A stretch of 64,000 nucleotides of DNA. It comes from Streptomyces carminius (GTDB lineage Bacteria; Actinomycetota; Actinomycetes; Streptomycetales; Streptomycetaceae). Location: NCBI RefSeq assembly GCF_002794255.1, contig NZ_PGGW01000064.1, positions 1-64,000 on the forward strand, given 5' to 3'. The notes under the pieces are model-generated. The model saw only the letters and a list, made by a program, of their open reading frames with translations, did no database searches and had not been told where the DNA came from. A program made the position numbers and the translations under genes. Below, piece by piece: positions 46,176 through 53,178 of the stretch (positions are counted from its first letter, which is position 1; every line of letters starts with the position of its first letter).

Positions 46176-46820
46176 ATGAGAAGAAGTATCCCTCTCGGCT
46201 CGGCGGCAGCGACGGCCTTGTTCGCTGTGACAATTCTTGTCATAGCCCCGGGGTGCACGGGAGAGGGCGGAGAGGAGAAAGTAAGCGCGGAGTCAACCTG
46301 TGGCGGCCTTTCTGACGTTGCAGCCGCCGCGCTGACCGCTATTACAGGAGCGGACCGCTTCCGCCCTTCCTCCCAGGTCGATGTCAAACATTTCTCCGAA
46401 AGAGCAACCAAAGCCGCGGAAGAGGAAAGTAAGGATTCCCTGGCTTTCTGCAGGATACCTTACCGGGACAGCGAGGAATCATCCAGCCCGGAAGTGCGCT
46501 TCACCCTGTCCGACAGGTCCGAAGTTCCGCCCCCCACGGAAGAAAAAGTAGTCGGAGAAAAAGTTTTCCCTGTCGCCCTGCGGGCCGTAAGCGACACCAA
46601 GGGGGCCGACATATACTTTGAATGTAACGCGCCATGGACAAAAGACAAGAGCAGTTCCACCGTTATACACGCAGAGCTCGATTACGAGGAATCCAGCAAA
46701 GCTGGGATGAGCACCCTTCGGAGGAACATGGACATACTCCAGCATGTGGCGCGCAATGTCGCCGGGGAGTTGGGGTGTGAGAACCACGGGGACATTCCCG
46801 AGCGGGACGAGCCCTGGTAG
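46176..46820 (+). CDS. Second lipoprotein of the low-GC cassette
   Basis: A 214-aa lipoprotein with signal AAATALFAVTILVIAPGC (lipobox Cys27). Its mature half parallels the first lipoprotein in layout: STCGGLSDVAAAAL, AFCRIPYRD, IYFECNAPW and ELGCENHG, four Cys in similar spacing, suggesting a duplicated and diverged pair. Low-GC codons (AGA, ATA, TTT, TGT) persist to the end. The stop lies 1 base from the convergent neighbour's stop at 46822, where normal GC resumes. Function unknown. Confidence 0.7.
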   Translation: MRRSIPLGSAAATALFAVTILVIAPGCTGEGGEEKVSAESTCGGLSDVAAAALTAITGADRFRPSSQVDVKHFSERATKAAEEESKDSLAFCRIPYRDSEESSSPEVRFTLSDRSEVPPPTEEKVVGEKVFPVALRAVSDTKGADIYFECNAPWTKDKSSSTVIHAELDYEESSKAGMSTLRRNMDILQHVARNVAGELGCENHGDIPERDEPW

Positions 46821-46821
46821 G

Positions 46822-47382
46822 TCAGGTGCGGCGGTGGAGGAGGCGGCCGGCGAGGATCGTGGCCAGGCAGGAGCCGTCGGGCTCGTCGTGGACGGCGAGG
46901 TCGGCGCGGGCGCCTACCGTCAACGTGCCGGGCCGGGGCGCGGGGAGCACGGTCAGGCCCGAGCGCCGGACCGCCGTGCGGACCGCGGGGCGGGTGAACG
47001 GGCCGACCAGTGAGGTGACGCCCTCGCGCAGCAGGCGTTGCAGGCCGCGGCGGGCGCTGTGGCCCCAGCGCACCTCGTCCATCGCGAGGGCGGCCAGGGC
47101 AGAGCCGGTCAGGGGTTCGGTGCTCGGGATGTCGGGGAGCCCCACTTCGCGCGGGTCCGGGTGGTAGGCGGCCTCCAGCCGGGCCGCCGCGTCGGCCGCG
47201 CAGCGGCCGGGGCCGAGAGTGCCGGACCAGCGGCGGACGCGGGCTGTCGGGTACGCCGCGGCCAGTTCGTCCAGCGGGCCGAGTGCCGCGATCCGGTCGC
47301 CCTCGACGGCCACCGCGTACCCGGGCAGCGGCTCGCCGTCCGCGGTGGTGCGGACGGCGAGCGGGGCGTGGATCGTCAGCAA
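46822..47382 (-). CDS. Amidohydrolase/imidazolonepropionase-like domain protein
   Basis: A 186-aa protein resembling the outer, small beta-domain of amidohydrolases: start strand LTIHAPLAVRTTADGEPLPGYAVAVEGDRI and end TLTVGARADLAVHDEP, which in full enzymes flank the metal-binding barrel. The barrel itself is replaced by about 90 residues (AADAAARLEAAYHPDP, VRWGHSARRGLQRLLREGVTSLVGPF) without the HxH metal motif, so it is probably not catalytic. It lies 40 bases downstream of mqnC on the same strand, hinting at a link with futalosine metabolism. TTG 47382 is the longest start and weakly supported. Confidence 0.65.
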   Translation of the reverse strand: MLTIHAPLAVRTTADGEPLPGYAVAVEGDRIAALGPLDELAAAYPTARVRRWSGTLGPGRCAADAAARLEAAYHPDPREVGLPDIPSTEPLTGSALAALAMDEVRWGHSARRGLQRLLREGVTSLVGPFTRPAVRTAVRRSGLTVLPAPRPGTLTVGARADLAVHDEPDGSCLATILAGRLLHRRT

Positions 47383-47422
47383 GGCATCACGGGATCAAAC
47401 GGGATCAGGGGACGAGGGCGGG

Positions 47423-48622
47423 TCAGGACGCGTCGATCAGCTTGAGTTCGGGGTGGGCCGTGCCGCCGTCGATCGCCGTGGAGGACAGGTGGGAGACGAC
47501 CCGGTCGTCCACCGGGTCGTTCGCCGGGTCGTCGTGGACGACGAGGTGCTCGTACGTCGTGGCGCGCTGCGCCGGGACGCGGCCGGCCTTGCGGATCAGG
47601 TCGATCAGCTCCATGCGGTTGGAGCGGTGCTTCGCCCCGGCCGAGGAGACCACGTTCTCCTCCAGCATCACCGAGCCCAGGTCGTCCGCGCCGTAGTGCA
47701 GGGAGAGCTGGCCGATCTCCTTGCCCGTCGTCAGCCAGGAGCCCTGGATGTGGGCGACGTTGTCCAGGAAGAGCCGGGCGACGGCCAGAATGCGCAGGTA
47801 CTCGAAGAGCGTGGCCTGGGTGCGGCCCTTCAGGTGGTTGTTCTCCGGCTGGTAGGTGTACGGGATGAAGGCGCGGAAGCCGCCGGTGCGGTCCTGCACG
47901 TCGCGGATCATCCGCAGGTGCTCGATGCGTTCGGCGTTGGTCTCGCCGGTGCCCATCAGCATCGTGGAGGTGGACTCCACGCCCAGCCGGTGTGCGATCT
48001 CCATGATCTCCAGCCAGCGCTCGCCGGACTCCTTCAGCGGCGCGATGGCCTTGCGGGGCCGCTCCGGCAGCAGTTCGGCGCCGGCGCCCGCGAAGGAGTC
48101 GAGGCCGGCGTCCCGGATGCGGGTGATCGCCTCCTCCACCGGCACGCCCGAGATCTTCGCCATGTGCGCGACCTCGGAGGCGCCCAGCGAGTGGATCACC
48201 AGCTCGGGGAAGCGCGCCTTGATGGCGGAGAAGTGCTCCTCGTAGTACTCGACGCCGAAGTCGGGGTGGTGGCCGCCCTGGAACATGATCTGGGTGCCGC
48301 CCAGCGCCACCGTCTCCGCGCAGCGGCGCAGGATGTCGTCCAGGTCGCGCGTCCAGCCCTTGGCCGTGTCCTTGGGGGCGGCGTAGAAGGCGCAGAACTT
48401 GCAGGCGGTCACGCAGACGTTGGTGTAGTTGATGTTCCGCTCGATGATGTACGTCGCGATGTGCTCGGTGCCCGCGTACCGGCGGCGGCGCGCCGCGTCG
48501 GCGGCCTGCCCCAGCGCGTGCAGCGGGGCGTGCCGGTAGAGTTCCAGCGCCTCCCCGGCGCTGATCCGTCCGCCCTCCGCGGCACGGTCGAGTACGGACG
48601 TCAGGTCGGCGTTCTCGGTCAC
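47423..48622 (-). CDS. mqnC: Cyclic dehypoxanthinylfutalosine synthase
   Basis: A 399-aa radical SAM enzyme with the CX3CX2C motif in NVCVTACKFCAFYAAP (Cys near residues 69-76). Companion segments include GGTQIMFQGGHHPDFGVEYYEE, IHSLGASEVAHMAKI and STSTMLMGTGETNAERI. It cyclises dehypoxanthine futalosine in the futalosine menaquinone route. GTG 48622 has AAAGGA 8 bases upstream and yields the normal length of about 380-400 aa. Confidence 0.95.
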   Translation of the reverse strand: MTENADLTSVLDRAAEGGRISAGEALELYRHAPLHALGQAADAARRRRYAGTEHIATYIIERNINYTNVCVTACKFCAFYAAPKDTAKGWTRDLDDILRRCAETVALGGTQIMFQGGHHPDFGVEYYEEHFSAIKARFPELVIHSLGASEVAHMAKISGVPVEEAITRIRDAGLDSFAGAGAELLPERPRKAIAPLKESGERWLEIMEIAHRLGVESTSTMLMGTGETNAERIEHLRMIRDVQDRTGGFRAFIPYTYQPENNHLKGRTQATLFEYLRILAVARLFLDNVAHIQGSWLTTGKEIGQLSLHYGADDLGSVMLEENVVSSAGAKHRSNRMELIDLIRKAGRVPAQRATTYEHLVVHDDPANDPVDDRVVSHLSSTAIDGGTAHPELKLIDAS

Positions 48623-48741
48623 CGGGCGGTCCTTTCGGGTCGTGCTGCGCTGTCCGGGCGTCCTGGCGCGGGATCCGATCCAGCCTACGGCAGCGTTCCG
48701 GGGGTGTTCCGGCCGGTCGGGGCGCGGGCCCGGGCCGGGAG

Positions 48742-49617
48742 TCAGGCCAGGAGTTCGACGCGTACGTCGGCGGGGAAGCCGGTGGTGGGCCCGGTACGGC
48801 GGGCGAACTCGGCGATGCCCGCGAGCTGCCCGGCGCCCAGCCGGAAGTCCAGCGTGGTGAAGTAGCGTTCCAGCAGCTCGGCGTCGAACGCCTCCCAGCG
48901 GGCCGCCTGTTCGGCCACCTTGCCGACCTCCGCCAGGGACAGGTCCCGGGAGGCCAGGAAGGCCCGGTGGACCTCGCGTACGTTCTCCGGCTCGCGCGCC
49001 AGGTAGTCGCGGCGGGCCGCCCAGAGGGCGAAGACGAAGGGCAGCCCCGTCCACTCCTTCCACATCGCCCCCAGATCGTGGACGTGCAGGCCGAGGCGGG
49101 GCGCGTCGTGCAGGGAGGCGCGCAGCGCGGCGTCGCCGATCAGCACGGCGGCCTGCGCCTCCTGCATCATCAGGCCCAGGTCGGGCGGGCAGGTGTAGTA
49201 GCGGGGGGTCAGGCCGTACCGCTCGGCCAGCAGCAGTTGCGCCAGCCGCACCGAGGTGCGGGAGGTGGAGCCGAGGGCGACGCGCTCGCCGTCGAGGTGC
49301 TCCAGCGGCACCTTGGAGACGATCACACAGGACATGACAGGTCCGTCGCAGCCCACCGCTATGTCGGGCAGGGCGACCAGCCGGTCGGTGTGGCGGAGGA
49401 ATTCCACGAGGGTGACGGGACCGATGTCGAGATTCCCGTCCACCAGCTGTTCGCTCAGCTTCTCCGGGGTGTCCTTCGTCAGCTCCACGTCCAGCAGGGT
49501 GCCGGTGTGGACCAGGCCCCAGTAGAGGGGGAGACAGTTGAGGAACTGGATGTGCCCGACGCGGGGCCGCCTCCGGAGGGGCTCGGCGGCGGGCTGGTCA
49601 GCGGCAGAACTTTCCAC
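48742..49617 (-). CDS. mqnA: Chorismate dehydratase
   Basis: A 291-aa periplasmic-binding-protein-fold enzyme that dehydrates chorismate to 3-enolpyruvylbenzoate, the first futalosine-route step. Signatures: VGHIQFLNCLPLYWGL, ELTKDTPEKLSEQLVDGNLDIGPV, LGSTSRTSVRLAQLLL and AAVLIGDAALRA. The product is used by MqnE, whose gene lies 4 kb away on the same strand. GTG 49617 is used. Between mqnA and mqnC there are 119 bases, so they need not be one operon. Confidence 0.93.
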   Translation of the reverse strand: MESSAADQPAAEPLRRRPRVGHIQFLNCLPLYWGLVHTGTLLDVELTKDTPEKLSEQLVDGNLDIGPVTLVEFLRHTDRLVALPDIAVGCDGPVMSCVIVSKVPLEHLDGERVALGSTSRTSVRLAQLLLAERYGLTPRYYTCPPDLGLMMQEAQAAVLIGDAALRASLHDAPRLGLHVHDLGAMWKEWTGLPFVFALWAARRDYLAREPENVREVHRAFLASRDLSLAEVGKVAEQAARWEAFDAELLERYFTTLDFRLGAGQLAGIAEFARRTGPTTGFPADVRVELLA

Positions 49618-49708
49618 CTGGTGAGACTACCGCCGGGTCACCTGCCGGACGGGCGGGGGTGGGCCCGGGAGCGTGCCGGAAGGGTGTGACACGCGGCACG
49701 ACGCGCCC

Positions 49709-49728
49709 GGGAAAGATCACTCTTTCCC
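49709..49728. promoter_or_regulatory. Inverted repeat upstream of the cold-shock gene
   Basis: GGGAAAGA (49709-49716) and TCTTTCCC (49721-49728) are perfect complements around TCAC. They lie 16 bases ahead of a TAGGCT -10-like element (49745-49750), in the -35 region, so a regulator bound there would touch the promoter. Confidence 0.5.
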
Positions 49729-49884
49729 TCCCCGGGGCACCGTGCTAGGCTCGCAGCAAGTTGCAGTTTGGTTTCCCTTGCAGTACAGAGCCTGCGGAGC
49801 ATGTAACCGCGGGCTCTCGTCGTTTTCAGACTTCTTCCATGGGGTTCTGGAGCAGGGCAACCCTTATAGGCCCAAGGAGGGCTT

Positions 49885-50088
49885 ATGGCTACCGGAACCG
49901 TCAAGTGGTTCAACGCTGAAAAGGGCTTTGGCTTCATCGCCCAGGACGGCGGCGGTCCCGATGTGTTCGTTCACTACTCCGCGATCAACGCCAACGGGTT
50001 CCGCTCCCTGGAGGAGAACCAGGCGGTCACCTTCGACGTGACACAGGGCCCGAAGGGCCCGCAGGCGGAGAACGTCAGCGCGGCCTGA
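49885..50088 (+). CDS. Cold-shock family RNA/DNA-binding protein
   Basis: A 67-aa single cold-shock domain with both nucleic-acid-binding motifs: RNP1 KGFGFIA and RNP2 DVFVHYSAI, starting MATGTVKWFNAEKGFGF. It binds single-stranded nucleic acids and melts mRNA structure. The candidate -10 at 49745-49750 gives a leader of about 125 bases; long structured leaders are typical of temperature-regulated csp genes. AAGGAGG (49874-49880) precedes ATG 49885. Confidence 0.96.
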   Translation: MATGTVKWFNAEKGFGFIAQDGGGPDVFVHYSAINANGFRSLEENQAVTFDVTQGPKGPQAENVSAA

Positions 50089-50184
50089 GTTGCCCCGGCT
50101 CGGCCAGGACCCTGGCCGTGTCGGCGTGATCAGCCCACTCCCACGTGGCTGAGGCGTCGGCAGACGACCGGAAAGCAGTACCAA

Positions 50185-50211
50185 GGAGCCCCCGCCGAAG
50201 GCGGGGGCTCC
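50185..50211. terminator. Terminator between the cold-shock and symporter genes
   Basis: A 12-bp perfect stem (50185-50196 with 50200-50211) and tight GAA loop, followed by CTGCCTTTCG. The T-bearing tail on the plus strand makes it a near-canonical intrinsic terminator for the cold-shock gene; the opposite reading serves the symporter gene. Confidence 0.85.
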
Positions 50212-50246
50212 TGCCTTTCGCCGTACGCGGCGTGCGGCGTGCGGCG

Positions 50247-51695
50247 TCAGGCCGGTACGGGGGCCGGGTCGGCCGGGCGGCGGGCGCCGGAGCCCTCCGC
50301 GGCGTCACCGGTGCCGGTACCGGTACCGGTGTCCTCGTCGAGGTCGGTGATGTCGAAGCCGCGGGCGCTGTCGAACGCCTCCCGGTCCAGGATCCGCTCC
50401 CGGGCCGCGACCAGCACCGGGATCACCGCCTGGCCGGCGACGTTGGTGGCGGTCCGCATCATGTCCAGGATCGGGTCGATCGCCAGCAGCAGACCCACGC
50501 CCTCCAGCGGCAGGCCGAGGGTGGAGAGGGTCAGCGTGGTCATCACCACGGCGCCGGTGAGACCGGCGGTGGCGGCCGAGCCGACCACCGAGACGAAGGC
50601 GATCAGCAGGTAGTCGCCGACGCCGAGGGAGATGCCGAAGATCTCCGCGACGAAGATCGCGGCGAGCGCCGGGTAGACCGCGGCGCAGCCGTCCATCTTC
50701 GTCGTCGCGCCCAGCGGCACCGCGAAGGACGCGTACTCCCTCGGCACGCCCAGGCGCTCGGTGACCTTCTGGGTCAGCGGCATGGTGCCGACCGAGGAGC
50801 GCGAGACGAAGCCCAGCTGGATGGCGGGCCAGGCACCGCGGAAGAACCGCAGCGGGCTGACCCGGGCGACCGTCGCCAGCAGCAGCGGGTAGACGCCGAA
50901 GAGGACCAGCAGGCAGCCGATGTAGACGTCGGCGGTGAAGGTGGCGTACTGGCCGAGCAGGCCCCAGCCGTACTCGTTGATCGCGTTGCCGATCAGCCCG
51001 AGGGTGCCCAGCGGGGCCAGCCGGATCACCCACCACAGCGCCTTCTGCAGCAGCGCGAGGGCGGCTTCGCCGAAGGAGAGCAGCGCCTCGGCCCGCGCGC
51101 CCAGGCGCAGGGCGGCGATACCGGTGACGGCGGCCAGGAAGACGATCTGCAGGACGTTCAGCTCGGTGAACGGGGTGACGACGTCGTTCGGGATGATCCC
51201 GGTCAGGAAGTCCAGCCAGGAACCGGTGTCCTCGGGGCGTGAGCCGTCCTCGGGGGTCAGGCCGGTGCCCGCGCCGGGGTTGGTGAGCAGGCCGATGGCC
51301 AGGCCGATCGAGACGGCGATCAGCGAGGTGGCCGCGAACCACAGCAGGGTGCGGGCGGCCAGCCGGGCGGCGTTGGAGACGTTGCGCAGATTGGTGACCG
51401 AGACGGCGATCGCGAAGAAGACCAGCGGGCCGACGGCCAGCTTCAGCAACTGGACGAAGGTGCCGCCGATCCGGTCCAGGGTGGCGCCGAGCCACTCGGC
51501 GCCGGTGGCGCGGGCGGCCCAGCCCAGCAGCACGCCGAGGACGAGGCCGAGGAGGACCTGGGCCCAGAAGGGCACCCGGGGCAGCCGCGCACGTCGGGGT
51601 TCGGGTGCCGCGGGTGGCCCGGAGGACGGTTCGGGAGCCGGCTCGGGGGAGGTTCCGGCGGCTTCGTGGGGGGACGTGTTCGAGGACACGGACAC
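50247..51695 (-). CDS. Dicarboxylate/amino-acid:cation symporter (DAACS family)
   Basis: A 482-aa symporter of the GltP/DctA/TcyP superfamily, with an N-terminal Pro/Glu-rich tail of about 40 residues before the first helix. Diagnostic segments are the Ser-rich hairpin SRSSVGTMPLTQKV, GATTKMDGCAAVYPALAAIF at the position of the NMDGT substrate motif, and ILDMMRTATNVAGQA with the Arg/Thr/Asn ligands. Members take up glutamate, dicarboxylates or, in the TcyP subgroup, cystine. A Cys-containing leader peptide lies upstream, so sulfur amino acids are a possible substrate; this is inference. GTG 51695 start; a hairpin follows the stop. Confidence 0.9.
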   Translation of the reverse strand: MSVSSNTSPHEAAGTSPEPAPEPSSGPPAAPEPRRARLPRVPFWAQVLLGLVLGVLLGWAARATGAEWLGATLDRIGGTFVQLLKLAVGPLVFFAIAVSVTNLRNVSNAARLAARTLLWFAATSLIAVSIGLAIGLLTNPGAGTGLTPEDGSRPEDTGSWLDFLTGIIPNDVVTPFTELNVLQIVFLAAVTGIAALRLGARAEALLSFGEAALALLQKALWWVIRLAPLGTLGLIGNAINEYGWGLLGQYATFTADVYIGCLLVLFGVYPLLLATVARVSPLRFFRGAWPAIQLGFVSRSSVGTMPLTQKVTERLGVPREYASFAVPLGATTKMDGCAAVYPALAAIFVAEIFGISLGVGDYLLIAFVSVVGSAATAGLTGAVVMTTLTLSTLGLPLEGVGLLLAIDPILDMMRTATNVAGQAVIPVLVAARERILDREAFDSARGFDITDLDEDTGTGTGTGDAAEGSGARRPADPAPVPA

Positions 51696-51860
51696 ACTCC
51701 GGTGATACGTCGGGTACGGGAACGACGGAGTTCACACAGGTCTGGGAAGGCCGCACCGCGAGGAACTCGGAGAACGCGGTGAAGCGCGGAGGCGGAGAAC
51801 TCGACGGTCCCGGAAAAGCGGACGGAGGGGAAGGGCGCGCGGCGCGGGCGGACCGTACCG

Positions 51861-51882
51861 GGCCCGGCCGGGCCGCGCGGCC
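51861..51882 (-). terminator. GC palindromes after the leader ORF (possible attenuator)
   Basis: GGCCCGGCCGGGCC (51861-51874) and GGCCGCGCGGCC (51871-51882) are overlapping palindromes that start 9 bases after the leader-peptide stop codon. They can form alternative hairpins, as needed for attenuation. The 165 bases between them and the symporter start show nothing else. Confidence 0.4.
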
Positions 51883-51890
51883 GCGGTCGC

Positions 51891-52028
51891 TCAGCGGCCG
51901 GTGCGACAGGCCGCCGTCGAAAGGCGGCAGAGGTCGACGTACAGCCGGGCCACGAGCAGCGCGCTCTCCCCCAGGGGCAGGGGGCCGGGAGGCGCCGCCG
52001 GCGGCGGGACGCGGTCCGCGGTCGTCAT
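51891..52028 (-). CDS. Putative Cys-containing leader peptide
   Basis: A 45-aa ORF 195 bases upstream of the symporter start on the same strand. Its end, LLVARLYVDLCRLSTAACR, fits the pattern of Streptomyces leader peptides of the type (L/R)-x-V-D-L-x-R-x-x-(S/T)-A-x-C-R that precede cysteine- and sulfur-related genes. Both Cys codons lie near the stop, as expected for ribosome stalling when Cys-tRNA is scarce. ATG 52028 has AGGGGAG just upstream; a shorter peptide from the GTG of VARLYVD is possible. Confidence 0.6.
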   Translation of the reverse strand: MTTADRVPPPAAPPGPLPLGESALLVARLYVDLCRLSTAACRTGR

Positions 52029-52169
52029 GGCTCCCCTCTCGTCCGGTGCCGGTTCCACGTGGTCGTGGCCTGCCCGGGAGCGGGCGGGCCACGATGCGCA
52101 ACACCCCGCCGGGAACGGGTATTCCCGGCGGGGTGCGGTACGGGCGGTGTACGGGCGAGCGGCGGCCGG

Positions 52170-52547
52170 CTACGCGGCCTCGTCCTCCCGGCTCTGGTCG
52201 GCGGCGAGCTTCTGCCGGACGCTCTGCCTGGTCCGCTCCACCCGCGGCGCGATCCGCTCGGACATCTCGTCGCGCTGCCTGCGCAGCAGCACCAGGCTGA
52301 GCGGCGCGGAGACGATCAGGGCGAGCATGACGAGCCACAGCGGGTTGGCCCGGCCGACGGCCTCGGGGATGATCCCGGCGTAGGCGAGCGCCGCGAGGAC
52401 CACGAAGCAGGCGGCGAAGATGCCCAGCCGCATGGCCGTGTAGCGGAGCACCGCGCGCGACATGCGGCCCCCGGTCCCGGTGGCGGCCCCGGTGACGGCC
52501 GGGGTGTCCTTCGGTGTGTTCTCCGGCTTCTCCGGCGTGCTGGTCAC
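52170..52547 (-). CDS. DUF4229 family membrane protein
   Basis: A 125-aa small membrane protein with two hydrophobic helices (LGIFAACFVVLAALAYAGI and LWLVMLALIVSAPLSLVLL) and a charged C-terminal helix (RQRDEMSERIAPRVERTRQSV), the layout of DUF4229. Its role is unknown. It is near mqnE in a run of minus-strand genes and starts with GTG 52547, 28 bases after the GNAT gene, so the two may be cotranscribed. Confidence 0.82.
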   Translation of the reverse strand: MTSTPEKPENTPKDTPAVTGAATGTGGRMSRAVLRYTAMRLGIFAACFVVLAALAYAGIIPEAVGRANPLWLVMLALIVSAPLSLVLLRRQRDEMSERIAPRVERTRQSVRQKLAADQSREDEAA

Positions 52548-52575
52548 GGTTGTGGTCCTTTCGGCGCGGCCCGGC

Positions 52576-53100
52576 TCAGCGGAGCTGGAGCCACATGGTG
52601 ATGTCGTCCCGGAAGTCGTCGTCCGCGACCTTGATCGCGTCGGGGACGCGGCCGACCTCCTTGTAGCCGCACGAGCCGTAGAAGCCCTCCAGCCCGAGCC
52701 CGCCCCGGCAGGTGAGCCGGATGCCCCGCATGCCGTCCATGCCGCGGACGGCCTCGGCCACCGCGTCCAGCAGGGCGCGGCCCTCGCCGCGGCCCTGGCG
52801 GTCGGGGTGCAGCATCACGGTGTACAGCCACACCCAGTGTCGCATCAGCCGGTGGGTGTTGAAGGTGACGAAGGCGGTGCCCGCCGGCCGGTCCTCCTCG
52901 TCGTACGCCACCAGCAGCCGCATCCGGCCCTCGGCCATCGCGTTCAGGTGCCGGAACAGCTCGGGCCGTACGTCGTCGGCGGTGACGGGCGGCACGTAGC
53001 CGACGGCGCCGCCCGCGTTGGTCACCGCCGCCCACAGCTCGCAGATGCCCTGGGTGAGCCGTGCGTCGGTGGGCGGGTCCAGGACGTGTCTCAGTGCCAT
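52576..53100 (-). CDS. GNAT family N-acetyltransferase
   Basis: A 174-aa GNAT protein with the acetyl-CoA loop in VMLHPDRQGRGEGRALLDAV and the C-terminal GLEGFYGSCGYKEVG. The substrate is unknown. It lies 78 bases downstream of mqnE on the same strand, and 28 bases before the DUF4229 gene, so cotranscription with mqnE is possible. Confidence 0.85.
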   Translation of the reverse strand: MALRHVLDPPTDARLTQGICELWAAVTNAGGAVGYVPPVTADDVRPELFRHLNAMAEGRMRLLVAYDEEDRPAGTAFVTFNTHRLMRHWVWLYTVMLHPDRQGRGEGRALLDAVAEAVRGMDGMRGIRLTCRGGLGLEGFYGSCGYKEVGRVPDAIKVADDDFRDDITMWLQLR

Positions 53101-53178
53101 GTGCCGTCTTCCCCCTGCTGCCTTTCCCTCGCTCTTCCCCGGGCCGCCGTCCCCGGCCGCCGTACCGCTCGGACCCGC

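Noticed and set aside
43195..46820. bldA-type TTA codons in the low-GC cassette
   Set aside because: Reading in frame by eye I noticed none; CTA, CTT and ATA are present but TTA was not seen. A codon count would settle it.
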